The translations under genes and the position numbers were made by a program. The notes under the pieces were generated by a model that had not been told where the DNA came from, ran no database searches, and worked only from the letters and a program-made list of their open reading frames with translations. A stretch of 64,000 nucleotides of DNA. It comes from Rugamonas rubra. GTDB taxonomy: Bacteria > Pseudomonadota > Gammaproteobacteria > Burkholderiales > Burkholderiaceae_D. The stretch is taken from positions 1 to 64,000 of the forward strand of contig NZ_FOTW01000018.1 in assembly GCF_900114705.1 (NCBI RefSeq). Direction: 5' to 3'. This document shows positions 8,535 to 20,492 of this stretch, piece after piece (the stretch's first letter is position 1; each line of letters opens with the position of its first letter).

Positions 8535-9064
8535 GGCGTGGCCGCCTTGCGCTTGGCCAGCAGCAGCACGTTGGGATGCACCCGCAGGCCGCTGCGGGCG
8601 ACGGCGTCGAGGTCGACCTCGAAGGCCACCTGGTTGTCGCGGAACTTCAGGCAGAACATGCTGCCGGCGGCGCAGTTGGGGTTGGCCTCGCTGATCGACA
8701 GCACCGGCCGGCCGATGACGTGGGCCATCAGGCGCTGGTGTTCGAGCGCGCCCAGCGCGCCCAGGTAGGCGATCTGGCAGGCGCCGGGCCCGTCCTCGTG
8801 GTCGCCGACGGCGCGCACGGCGCGCAGGTGGCCGGCGCCGGCCGGATCGAGCAGGGCGTCGGCGTAGCGGGGGGTGCCGAACACGCAGACCAGGGTCTCC
8901 GGGTGCGGCGCCGGCCAGCGCACATAGCTGTTGATGCCGGCCACCACGCGGACCACCTCCTGGGCGCGCCTGGCGTCGGCCGCCGGCGCCTGGGCCAGGG
9001 CGGCGGGTCCGGCCATGCCCAGCAGCAACAGCGCGGCCAGGCGGAGCGCCGCCGGGCGCGCCAT
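8531..9064 (-). CDS. yfiR: Periplasmic YfiR-family repressor (DUF4154)
   Basis: This 177-residue protein from ATG 9064 has a clear signal peptide (hydrophobic 5-24, cleavage near ALAQA). The mature part is a DUF4154 domain with four cysteines (Cys60, Cys96, Cys131, Cys138) arranged as in Pseudomonas YfiR, where they form two disulfides that control activity. YfiR binds the periplasmic part of YfiN and blocks the cyclase; redox stress or YfiB relieves it. It heads the operon and overlaps yfiN by 4 bases. A longer start at 9133 would add a proline-rich stretch before the signal peptide, so I chose the shorter form. Confidence 0.82.
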   Translation of the reverse strand: MARPAALRLAALLLLGMAGPAALAQAPAADARRAQEVVRVVAGINSYVRWPAPHPETLVCVFGTPRYADALLDPAGAGHLRAVRAVGDHEDGPGACQIAYLGALGALEHQRLMAHVIGRPVLSISEANPNCAAGSMFCLKFRDNQVAFEVDLDAVARSGLRVHPNVLLLAKRKAATP

Positions 9065-9355
9065 GGCGAACCGGGCGGACCGGGCGGCGGCGTGGCGGAC
9101 GGGACAGGGTGGTGGGGGCGAGTGGGCGGCCATAGGCGGGGATAGCTGGTTATTGGGTGGACGACGGCCGTCCAGGGGGAGTATCGGCCGATGTTGACGT
9201 TTGTTTATACATGATTCCGAAAAAAAAGGTTGCTTCGCCGCCTAGGTGGCAAGGCGGCGAACGCGCCGCCATGATAGCGTGGAAGCGCGCGGCGCATTGC
9301 GGTACTATTTCCCGGACAGCCTGAGTTTCGCCCACGAGCCTGGAGGAAGCGCGCC

Positions 9356-9787
9356 ATGAACGATACCGAAATTGTGACCTCACGCCAGTTCGCCGCGCCG
9401 CCGCCGCAGGTGTTCCGCGCCTTCAGCGACCCGGCCATCCTGGCGCGCTGGTGGGGCCCGGAGGGCTTTTCCAACACCTTCAAGGTGTTCGACATGGCGC
9501 CGGGCGGCCTGTGGCGCTTCGTCATGCACGGGCCGGACGGCGTCAACTATCCCAACGAGTGCGAGTTCGTCGCCGTCGACGCGCCGGCGCGCATCGTCTT
9601 CCGCCATGTGTCCGGGCCGCCGTTCGAGGCCACCCTGCTGTTCAAGGAGCAGGACGGCGGCACCTGGCTGGACTGGACCATGCGCTTCGACAGCGCCGCC
9701 GAGTGCGCCCGCATCAGCAAGTTCGCCGTCGAGGCCAACGAGCAGAACCTGGACCGCCTGCAGCAGCAGCTCGACAAGATGGCCTGA
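9356..9787 (+). CDS. SRPBCC (AHSA1/CalC-like) family protein
   Basis: This 143-residue protein is a START-like helix-grip domain of the AHSA1/polyketide-cyclase type. Typical features are RQFAAPPPQVFRAFSDPAILARWWGP at the start, GGLWRFVMHGPDG in the middle, and the amphipathic C-terminal helix. Such proteins bind hydrophobic ligands or act as small stress-response factors, and the ligand cannot be predicted. GGAGGA stands 8 bases before the ATG. The gene is alone on its strand and converges with the histidine kinase gene, leaving only 12 bases between the stops. Confidence 0.85.
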   Translation: MNDTEIVTSRQFAAPPPQVFRAFSDPAILARWWGPEGFSNTFKVFDMAPGGLWRFVMHGPDGVNYPNECEFVAVDAPARIVFRHVSGPPFEATLLFKEQDGGTWLDWTMRFDSAAECARISKFAVEANEQNLDRLQQQLDKMA

Positions 9788-9799
9788 GCGGCCGGGCGG

Positions 9800-13363
<3,564 letters not shown>

Positions 13364-13573
13364 GGGGTCCTTGTGTGCGGGGGCCGGCGAACGCGCCGGC
13401 TGGCTGGAGAATTCTCCTATCAATACGCGACCTTGGCAAGGAGCAAAGATCGGCCCGCGCCGGGCCGGCGCCGCCGGCCGGCGGCGGCGACGCGGCGGCG
13501 CCGGCGCGCCGCCCGTTGTGCTTGTATTTTAGGCAATCAAACCTGCCGCCTAGCACAGGCAATCCGGGAAATT

Positions 13574-13615
13574 TTGATCTAAATCAATAAATTTGCCGCC
13601 CCGACTCCTTACACT
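13574..13615 (+). promoter_or_regulatory. FNR box and -10 of a class II FNR promoter for the chemoreceptor
   Basis: TTGATCTAAATCAA at 13574-13587 is a perfect FNR consensus. A -10-like TACACT lies at 13610-13615, leaving 22 bases between box and hexamer. The box centre is then 41.5 bases upstream of a predicted start near 13622, the classic class II activation position. The same geometry occurs ahead of ccoN. The box also lies in the divergent space shared with the histidine kinase. Confidence 0.85.
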
Positions 13616-13669
13616 GGGGCCCATATCTTGCTATATCACAAGAACACACCCCAGTCCCGGAGAGACGAG

Positions 13670-15325
13670 ATGCGTAACAATCAACCTGTCACCAATCAAG
13701 AAGTCGAGGTCATGGACGACCAAGCCATCGTCTCCAAGACCGATCTGGATGGCAACATCACCTATGTGAACCCGTATTTCACCCAGATCAGCGGCTTCGG
13801 CGAGGCCGAGTTGATGGGCCAGCCACTCAACATCCTGCGCCACCCCGACATGCCGGCCGAGGCCTTCGCCGACCTGTGGCGCTCGATCAAGCACGGCTCG
13901 CCGTGGACCGGCGTGATCAAGAACCGCTGCAAGAACGGCGACTTCTTCTGGGTCAAGGCCAACGTCACGCCGATCCGCGAGGCCGGCCGCACCATCGGCT
14001 ACATGGCGGTGCGCGTCAAGGCCGAGCGCCAGCTGGTGGCCAAGACCGAGCAGGACTACCGCGAGCTGAAGCGGGCCGGCAGCAAGCTGCGCATCAAGAA
14101 CGGCCAGTTCATCCGCCCCGGCCTGGGCAACACCCTGGCGCGCCTGCGCCACGTCTCGCTGGCGATGCGCATCTGGCTGTGCACCAGCCTGGTCAACACG
14201 CTGCAGCTGGGCACCTGCCTGGCCGTGCTGCTGGGCCACGACGGCCCGCTGACCACGGTCAACTACGTGATCCTGATCACCACCTTCGTCGGCCTGCTGA
14301 TCAACGTCTTCCTCTGGTGGACCCTGCGCTCCGGCGTGCTGCAGCCGCTCAACCGCGCCCTGCACGGCGCCCGCGCCATCGCCGCCGGCGACCTGTCGGG
14401 CACCTTCGAGACCGACTCCACCGACGAGGTCGGCCAGCTGCTGCGCGCCCTGCAGCAGATGAACAGCAACCTGATCGCCACCATCCGCGACGTGCGCGTC
14501 AACGTCGAGACGATGGCCGTGGCGACCCGCCAGATCGCCGCCGGCAACGCCGACCTGTCCGGCCGCACCGAGGCGCAGGCCGCCAGCCTGGAGCAGACCG
14601 CCTCCTCGGTCGAGCAGTTCTCCGCCACCGTCAAGCAGAACGCCGACAACTCGGTGCAGGCCAACGAGCTCGCCGTCAGCGCCTCCAGCGTGGCGGTGCA
14701 GGGCGGCGAGATCGTCGCCGACGTCATCGCCACCATGGACGACATCAACGCCTCGTCGAAGAAGATCGTCGACATCATCGCGCTGATCGAGGGCATCGCC
14801 TTCCAGACCAACATCCTGGCGCTGAACGCGGCCGTCGAGGCGGCCCGCGCCGGCGAGCAGGGCCGTGGCTTCGCCGTCGTCGCCGGCGAGGTGCGCAACC
14901 TGGCCCAGCGCAGCGCCACCGCCGCCAAGGACATCAAGAACCTGATCGACCTGTCGGTCGGCAAGGTCAGCGCCGGCATGGTGCAGGTGCACCGCGCCGG
15001 CTCGACCATGCAGCAGGTGGTCAGCTCGGTGCAGCGCGTCACCGCCATCATGCAGGAGATCTCCACCGCCTCGCGCGAGCAGAGCATCGGCGTCGACCAG
15101 GTCAACTCGGCCATCGCCCACATGGACCAGGTGACCCAGCAGAACGCCGCCCTGGTCGAGCAGGCGGCGGCGGCCGCCGCCAGCCTGGCCAACGAGGCCG
15201 GCGGCCTGAGCCAGGCGGTCAGCCTGTTCAAGTTCGGCCGCCCGGTGGCGGACGCGCGCGGTCGTCGTGGCGCGCCCGCCGCCGCCGCCAAGGCGACCCC
15301 GGCGCCGAAGCGCCTGGCCGCCTGA
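13670..15325 (+). CDS. Methyl-accepting chemotaxis protein with PAS sensor, Aer-like
   Basis: This 551-residue receptor has an N-terminal PAS domain (about 10-125; [19 protein letters not shown]), then a membrane hairpin formed by two hydrophobic segments (about 163-215), HAMP (about 215-275) and a signalling domain with the hairpin tip [22 protein letters not shown]. The layout is that of Aer, where PAS-bound FAD reports cellular redox state and guides aerotaxis. There is no C-terminal CheR/CheB docking pentapeptide; the tail is Ala/Lys-rich. ATG 13670 follows GGAGA. An upstream TTG at 13628 is only about 6 bases from the predicted transcription start and is rejected. The FNR box implies induction at low oxygen. 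Confidence 0.9.
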   Translation: MRNNQPVTNQEVEVMDDQAIVSKTDLDGNITYVNPYFTQISGFGEAELMGQPLNILRHPDMPAEAFADLWRSIKHGSPWTGVIKNRCKNGDFFWVKANVTPIREAGRTIGYMAVRVKAERQLVAKTEQDYRELKRAGSKLRIKNGQFIRPGLGNTLARLRHVSLAMRIWLCTSLVNTLQLGTCLAVLLGHDGPLTTVNYVILITTFVGLLINVFLWWTLRSGVLQPLNRALHGARAIAAGDLSGTFETDSTDEVGQLLRALQQMNSNLIATIRDVRVNVETMAVATRQIAAGNADLSGRTEAQAASLEQTASSVEQFSATVKQNADNSVQANELAVSASSVAVQGGEIVADVIATMDDINASSKKIVDIIALIEGIAFQTNILALNAAVEAARAGEQGRGFAVVAGEVRNLAQRSATAAKDIKNLIDLSVGKVSAGMVQVHRAGSTMQQVVSSVQRVTAIMQEISTASREQSIGVDQVNSAIAHMDQVTQQNAALVEQAAAAAASLANEAGGLSQAVSLFKFGRPVADARGRRGAPAAAAKATPAPKRLAA

Positions 15326-15408
15326 GGCCGGCCGCGCCGCCGCCCGACCGCCCTTTCCACCCGCAGCCGCACCCGCACTTGTACTCGCCACGCTAGATTG
15401 AAACGACC

Positions 15409-16842
15409 ATGCCCACCACCGCCAGCCAGAACGTCGCGTTTTTCCCCTCGGTCCAGTTCGACGCCGACATCATCGGCAAACTGAGCCAGTCCGGGCCGCG
15501 CTACACGTCCTACCCGACCGCCGACCGCTTCCAGCCCGACTTCGGCTACGGCAACTACCTGGAGGCCGTCGCCGGCCTGCGCATGCGCGGCGGCCGCCGC
15601 CCGCTCTCGCTGTACCTGCACATCCCCTTCTGCGACACGGTGTGCTACTACTGCGGCTGCAACAAGATCGTCACCAAGGACCGCAGCAAGGCGGCCACCT
15701 ACCTGAGCTACCTGAAGCAGGAGATCGAGATGCAGGCGCGCCTGTTCGCCGGCATGAACCAGATCGAGCAGTTGCATTTCGGCGGCGGCACGCCGACCTA
15801 CTTGAGCGACCGCCAGATGGGCGAGCTGATGGCCCACCTGCGCCACCAGTTCGAGTTCGCCCCGGACGACCTGGGCGAGTACTCGATCGAGATCGACCCG
15901 CGCACCGTCTCCGTCGAGCGGGTCCACTCGCTGCGCGCGCAGGGCTTCAACCGCATCAGCCTGGGCGTGCAGGACTTCGACCCGGACGTGCAGAAGGCGG
16001 TCAACCGCATCCAGCCCGAGGCCGAGACGGTGGCCATCATCGAGGCGGCGCGCGCGGCCGGCTTCCGCTCGGTCAGCATCGACCTGATCTACGGCCTGCC
16101 ACTGCAGAGCCTGGCGACGATGGAGCAGACCATCGCCAAGGTGATCTCGGCCAGCCCCGACCGCATCGCCCTGTACAACTACGCCCACATGCCGCACCTG
16201 TTCAAGCCGCAGCGGCGCATCCACGAGGCCGAGCTGCCGACCGCCCAGGTCAAGCTGGACATGCTGGCGCTGTGCATCCGCCGGCTGTGCGCCGCCGGCT
16301 ACGTCTACATCGGCATGGACCACTTCGCCAAGCCGACCGACGAGCTGGCCATCGCCCAGCGCCAGGGCCGGCTGCACCGCAACTTCCAGGGCTATTCGAC
16401 GCGCGCCGAGGCCGAGTTGATCTCCTGCGGCGTGTCGGCCATCAGCGCCGTCGGCGCCACCTACTGCCAGAACGAGAAGACGCTCGAGGCCTACTACGAG
16501 AAGCTCGACGAGGGCAAGCTGCCGATCGCCCGCGGCATCAAGCTGAGCACCGACGACCTGCTGCGCCGCATCATCATCCAGATGCTGATGTGCAATTTCG
16601 AGCTGTCCATCGAGTCGATCGAGCAGGCCTACCCGATCGAGTTCCGCAGCTACTTCGCGCCCGAGCTGGCCAAGCTGGCCGCGCTCGAGGCCGACGGCCT
16701 GCTGAGCATCGAGCCGGCCTGGCTGACCGTCACGCCCAAGGGCCGCCTGCTGATCCGCAACATCTGCATGGTGTTCGACCGCTACCTCAACGCCGCGCGC
16801 GACAACGCGCCGCAGCCCTTGCGCTACTCCAAAACGATATAA
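15409..16842 (+). CDS. hemN: Oxygen-independent coproporphyrinogen III oxidase
   Basis: This is a radical-SAM enzyme that decarboxylates coproporphyrinogen III to protoporphyrinogen IX without oxygen, allowing heme synthesis under the low-oxygen conditions where the cbb3 oxidase is used. The protein has 477 residues, a typical length. It carries the iron-sulfur motif C75-x3-C79-x2-C82-x-C84 (CDTVCYYCGC), the SAM-binding GGGTPTY and the HemN C-terminal domain. It precedes the cco accessory genes, separated by a 9-base tandem array, and follows the chemoreceptor by 83 bases. I see no FNR box directly in front, so it may be read through from the upstream FNR promoter. Confidence 0.93.
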   Translation: MPTTASQNVAFFPSVQFDADIIGKLSQSGPRYTSYPTADRFQPDFGYGNYLEAVAGLRMRGGRRPLSLYLHIPFCDTVCYYCGCNKIVTKDRSKAATYLSYLKQEIEMQARLFAGMNQIEQLHFGGGTPTYLSDRQMGELMAHLRHQFEFAPDDLGEYSIEIDPRTVSVERVHSLRAQGFNRISLGVQDFDPDVQKAVNRIQPEAETVAIIEAARAAGFRSVSIDLIYGLPLQSLATMEQTIAKVISASPDRIALYNYAHMPHLFKPQRRIHEAELPTAQVKLDMLALCIRRLCAAGYVYIGMDHFAKPTDELAIAQRQGRLHRNFQGYSTRAEAELISCGVSAISAVGATYCQNEKTLEAYYEKLDEGKLPIARGIKLSTDDLLRRIIIQMLMCNFELSIESIEQAYPIEFRSYFAPELAKLAALEADGLLSIEPAWLTVTPKGRLLIRNICMVFDRYLNAARDNAPQPLRYSKTI

Positions 16843-16904
16843 ACGATATAAATCAACTAAACAATATAAACGATTTAAATTATATAAACGATATAAACGG
16901 TTTC
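16833..16904. repeat. A+T-rich 9-base tandem array after hemN
   Basis: Eight consecutive 9-base units follow the pattern AACGATATA. Three copies are exact (16833-16841, 16842-16850, 16887-16895) and five are diverged. The array starts inside the last codons of hemN (its TAA stop at 16840-16842 is part of the repeat) and ends 8 bases before the next ATG. It is strikingly AT-rich in a GC-rich genome. It supplies no good Shine-Dalgarno for the next gene, so it may influence mRNA processing, transcription or DNA bending. Confidence 0.85.
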
Positions 16905-16912
16905 ATTCAAAC

Positions 16913-17707
16913 ATGAGCGGTCTGCAACTTCTACCGGTATTCCTGGTCGGCCTGGCCGGCAGCGTGCACTGCGTCGGCATGTGCGGCGGCATTGTCGGCG
17001 CGCTGTCGGCGGCGTCCCGGCCCAAGCCCCGGCCGCGTCCGGTGATCGCCATCGCCTTGGCCCAGCCGGCGGCCACGGCGCCGGCCGCCGCGCGGCCGGT
17101 GGCCCTGGCCGACCGCCTGGCCCGTGTGCTGGCCTACAACGGCGGGCGCATCGGCAGCTACATGCTGGCCGGCGCCTTGGCCGGCGGCGTGGCCGGCGGC
17201 GCGCAGAGCCTGGCCCGCATGGCCGGCGTGCAGATCGGCTTCTACTGGCTGGCCAACCTGATGCTGGTGGCGCTCGGCCTGTACCTGATGGACGCCTGGC
17301 GCGGCCTGGCCCGGCTGGAGGCGGCCGGCCAGGTGGTCTGGCGCCGCGTGCAGCCGCTGCTCAAGCCGCTGCTGCCGATGGACAGCGCGGCCAAGGCGCT
17401 GGCGCTGGGCGGCCTGTGGGGCTGGCTGCCCTGCGGCATGGTCTACAGCGTGCTGTTGACGGCCATGCTGAGCGGCTCGGCCGCCTCCGGCGCCGCCGTC
17501 ATGCTGGCCTTCGGCCTGGGCACCCTGCCGATGCTGCTCAGCCTGGGCCTGCTCGGCGCCCGCCTGCGCGAGGCGCTGCAACGGCGCGCCGTGCGGGTCG
17601 GCTGCGGCCTGCTGGTGCTGGCCTTCGGCCTGCTCGGCCTGGCGCGCGCCGGCAACGGCGTCTCGCTCGGCTGGATCGACGCGCTGTGCCTGACGGGGCA
17701 CCCGTGA
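16913..17707 (+). CDS. TauE/SafE (DsbD_2/UreH_2)-type membrane protein of the cco cluster
   Basis: This 264-residue protein has about six predicted membrane segments and opens with LLPVFLVGLAGSVHCVGMCGGIVGAL, the CxxxC/GMCGG signature of the UreH_2/DsbD-like transmembrane family often annotated as sulfite exporter TauE/SafE. Members adjoining ccoI are thought to help copper or cofactor delivery to the cbb3 oxidase, but the substrate is unproven. Its TGA overlaps the GTG start of ccoI by 4 bases, so the two are coupled. The paired cysteines in the first helix are compatible with metal binding or thiol exchange. Confidence 0.8.
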   Translation: MSGLQLLPVFLVGLAGSVHCVGMCGGIVGALSAASRPKPRPRPVIAIALAQPAATAPAAARPVALADRLARVLAYNGGRIGSYMLAGALAGGVAGGAQSLARMAGVQIGFYWLANLMLVALGLYLMDAWRGLARLEAAGQVVWRRVQPLLKPLLPMDSAAKALALGGLWGWLPCGMVYSVLLTAMLSGSAASGAAVMLAFGLGTLPMLLSLGLLGARLREALQRRAVRVGCGLLVLAFGLLGLARAGNGVSLGWIDALCLTGHP

Positions 17708-20184
17708 GCGCCCGCCTGGACGCGCCGGCCGCCGCCGCGCCCGCCCACAGCGGCCCGGCGCTGGCCTGCTACCACTGCGGCCTGCCGGTGCCGGCCAAGT
17801 CGCACTGGCGCGTGCGCATCGACGGCGCCTCGCAGCCGATGTGCTGCCCCGGTTGCGAGGCGGTGGCGCAGACCATCGTCGAGCTGGGCCAGGAGGACTA
17901 CTACCGCACCCGCTCGGCCTTCGCCGTCAGCGCCGAGGGCGCCCAGCTGGTGCCGCCCGAGCTGCAGTTGTACGACAACGCCGACCCCCGCTTCGCCCTC
18001 GACGAGGACAGCTGCGAGACCACCTTGGCGGTCGAGGGCATCCGCTGCGCCGCCTGCGTCTGGCTGATCGAGCGCCGCCTGGCCCGCCTGCCCGGCGTGC
18101 ACGGTGCCCAGCTCAACGTCGCCACCGAGCGCCTCTATGTGCGCTGGAACAAGGCCGCCTGCAAGCCGGGCGACATCCTCGCCGCGCTGCACGCCATCGG
18201 CTACGCCGCCTACCCCTACGACGCCGCCCGCCACAGCGAGCAGCTGCGCCGCGCCGGCAAGACGCTGGGCCGCCAGTTGTTCGTCGCCGGCCTGGCGATG
18301 ATGCAGGTGATGATGTACGTGGCGCCGGCCTACCTGGCCGAGTCCGGCACCCTGGACGACGACATGGCCAGCCTGATGCGCTGGGCCAGCCTGCTGCTGA
18401 CCCTGCCGGCCATCCTCTACTCGGCCCAGCCCTTCCTGCGCGGCGCCTGGGCCAGCCTGCGCGCGCGCGCGCTGGGCATGGACGTGCCGGTGGCGCTGGG
18501 CATCGTCGCCGCCTTCGGCGCCAGCGTGGTGGCCACCTGGCGCGGCCAGGGCGAGGTGTACTTCGACTCGGTGACCATGTTCATCTTCCTGCTGCTGGCC
18601 AGCCGCTACCTCGAGCTGCTGGCGCGCCGCAAGGCCGCCGCCGCGCTCGAGCGCCTGCAGCACGCCCTGCCCGCCGCCGCCACCAGGCTGGCCGACTGGC
18701 CGGCCAGCCGCGCCGGCGCCGTGGTGCCGGCCGCCGCGCTGGCCGCCGGCGACTTCATCCTGGTCAAGCCGGGCGAGGCGGTGGCCGCCGACTGCGCCAT
18801 CGTCGACGGCCAGACCGCGCTCGACCTGTCGCTGCTGAGCGGCGAGAGCGCGCCGCAGCGCCGCGGCCCCGGCGACGAGGTGCCCGGCGGCGCCATCAAC
18901 GCCAGCGCCGCCGTGGTGGCCCGCGTGCTGCGGACCAGCGGCGACAGCACCCTGTCCGACCTGGTGCGCCTGATCGACCGCGCCGGCCAGGACAAGCCGC
19001 GCATCGCCCAGTGGGCCGACCGGGTCGCCGCCTGGTTCGTCGGCGCCCTGCTGGTGTTCGCCCTGGCCACCTTCGCCTTCTGGCGCTGGTACGAGCCCGC
19101 GCTGGCCTGGCCGGTGGCGATCGCCGTGCTGGTGGTGTCCTGCCCCTGCGCGCTGTCGCTGGCCACGCCGAGCGCGCTGGCCGCCGCCATCGACCGCCTG
19201 CTGCGCCGTGGCGTGCTGGTGGTCGGCCCGCAAACCCTGGAAACCCTGCACCGCGCCAGCCACATCGTGTTCGACAAGACCGGCACGCTGACCCTGGGCC
19301 GGCCGCGACTGCAGGACACCGCCCTGCTCGGCCTGATGCAGCAGGAGCACTGCCTGCACCTGGCCGCCGCGCTCGAGGCCGACAGCGCCCATCCGCTGGC
19401 GCGCGCCCTGCGCGCCGCCGCGCCGCCGGCCGACCCGCTGCTGCCGGCCCACTGGTGGCAGGCGGAAAAGATCGTCGAAGTGCCCGGCCAGGGCCTGGAG
19501 GGCTGGGTGCACGGCCGCCAATACCGGCTGGGCAGCGCCGCCTTCGTCGCCGGCCTGAGCGGTCCGCTGCCCGAACCCGGCCACAGCGTGCCCGGCGGCA
19601 TGACCCCGGTCTACCTCGGCGGCGCCGACGACTGGCTGGCCTGCTTCCACCTGCAGGACGGCCTGCGCGACGACGCCGAGGCCACCGTCGACTACTTCCG
19701 CCGCGCCGGCAAGCGGATCGTCCTGCTCAGCGGCGACCAGCACGCCCTGACCCAGCAGGTCGGCGCCCGCCTCGGCATCGCCGAGGCCTGCGGCGGCTAC
19801 CTGCCGGAGCAGAAGCTGGCCTACGTGCAGCGCCTGCAGCGGCAGGGCGCGGTGGTGGCGATGGTCGGCGACGGCATCAACGACGCCGCCGTGCTCAGCG
19901 CCGCCGACGTCTCCTTCGCCATGGGCTCGGGCGCCGCCCTGGCCCAGGCCCACGCCGACGCCGTGCTGCTGTCGGGCCGGCTGGCCTCGGTGGCCGACAC
20001 GGCGCGCACGGCGGCCAAGGCGATGCGGGTGATCCGCCAGAACCTCGGCTGGGCCACCGTGTACAATCTGGTGGCGATCCCGGCCGCCGCGCTGGGCTAC
20101 CTCAATCCCTGGCTGTCCGGCGTCGGCATGGCGCTCAGCTCCGCCGTCGTGGTGGCCAACGCTATGCGCCTGCGGCGCGACTGA
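17704..20184 (+). CDS. ccoI: Cu(I)-exporting P-type ATPase for cbb3 oxidase assembly
   Basis: This 826-residue P1B-type ATPase (FixI/CcoI family) moves copper out of the cytoplasm for assembly of cytochrome cbb3. The start is GTG 17704, overlapping the previous stop. The N-terminus has cysteine pairs C22/C25 and C47/C48/C51 (FixI-type zinc-ribbon-like) and a heavy-metal-binding C115-x2-C118 (RCAAC). The transport site is C480-P-C482, the phosphorylated aspartate is Asp524 in DKTGT, and the hinge motif GDGIND begins at 722. All catalytic residues are present. It is followed after 5 bases by ccoS. Confidence 0.93.
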   Translation: MSARLDAPAAAAPAHSGPALACYHCGLPVPAKSHWRVRIDGASQPMCCPGCEAVAQTIVELGQEDYYRTRSAFAVSAEGAQLVPPELQLYDNADPRFALDEDSCETTLAVEGIRCAACVWLIERRLARLPGVHGAQLNVATERLYVRWNKAACKPGDILAALHAIGYAAYPYDAARHSEQLRRAGKTLGRQLFVAGLAMMQVMMYVAPAYLAESGTLDDDMASLMRWASLLLTLPAILYSAQPFLRGAWASLRARALGMDVPVALGIVAAFGASVVATWRGQGEVYFDSVTMFIFLLLASRYLELLARRKAAAALERLQHALPAAATRLADWPASRAGAVVPAAALAAGDFILVKPGEAVAADCAIVDGQTALDLSLLSGESAPQRRGPGDEVPGGAINASAAVVARVLRTSGDSTLSDLVRLIDRAGQDKPRIAQWADRVAAWFVGALLVFALATFAFWRWYEPALAWPVAIAVLVVSCPCALSLATPSALAAAIDRLLRRGVLVVGPQTLETLHRASHIVFDKTGTLTLGRPRLQDTALLGLMQQEHCLHLAAALEADSAHPLARALRAAAPPADPLLPAHWWQAEKIVEVPGQGLEGWVHGRQYRLGSAAFVAGLSGPLPEPGHSVPGGMTPVYLGGADDWLACFHLQDGLRDDAEATVDYFRRAGKRIVLLSGDQHALTQQVGARLGIAEACGGYLPEQKLAYVQRLQRQGAVVAMVGDGINDAAVLSAADVSFAMGSGAALAQAHADAVLLSGRLASVADTARTAAKAMRVIRQNLGWATVYNLVAIPAAALGYLNPWLSGVGMALSSAVVVANAMRLRRD

Positions 20185-20189
20185 TCCCC

Positions 20190-20396
20190 ATGGAAGCTCT
20201 GTTCCTCCTCGTCCCCCTGTCCGTCATCATGGTCTTCGTCGCCCTGTGGGTGTTCTTCAGCGCCTCCGACGGCGGCCAGTTCGACGACCTGGTCGGCCCC
20301 GGCATGCGCGTGTTGCAGGACGACGATTCCGGCGCCCCGGCCGCCCCGGCCGGCCCGGTTGACGCGGCGCAGCAAAATGGTGACGCTACGCATTAA
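20190..20396 (+). CDS. ccoS: cbb3 oxidase maturation protein CcoS
   Basis: This 68-residue protein has a single N-terminal membrane helix (residues 3-23) followed by FFSASDGGQFDDLVGPGMRVL, the pattern of CcoS/FixS. It is needed for inserting copper and heme cofactors into CcoN. It lies 5 bases after ccoI. The C-terminal tail is an Ala/Pro-rich extension. Confidence 0.9.
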   Translation: MEALFLLVPLSVIMVFVALWVFFSASDGGQFDDLVGPGMRVLQDDDSGAPAAPAGPVDAAQQNGDATH

Positions 20397-20411
20397 TTCA
20401 ATCAGGCAATT

Positions 20412-20453
20412 TTGATCTGAATCAAAGTTTTTGAAGGTTCAAACCCGTATTCT
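20412..20453 (+). promoter_or_regulatory. FNR box and -10 of a class II FNR promoter for ccoNOQP
   Basis: TTGATCTGAATCAA at 20412-20425 is a perfect FNR consensus, and TATTCT at 20448-20453 is a good -10, with 22 bases between them. Predicted transcription starts near 20460, 33 bases before the ccoN GTG. This means an upstream in-frame GTG at 20454 cannot be the start codon. The arrangement is base-for-base the same in spacing as the chemoreceptor promoter. Confidence 0.88.
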
Positions 20454-20492
20454 GTGATTTACATCATCGAAGTAATCTCGGGAGAGAATCAA

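Noticed and set aside
13628..13669. Upstream TTG start for the chemoreceptor
   Set aside because: It is only about 6 bases from the predicted transcription start and lacks a ribosome binding site, while ATG 13670 has GGAGA.
20454..20492. Upstream GTG start for ccoN
   Set aside because: It lies upstream of the predicted FNR-dependent transcription start, and GGGAGAG precedes GTG 20493 instead.
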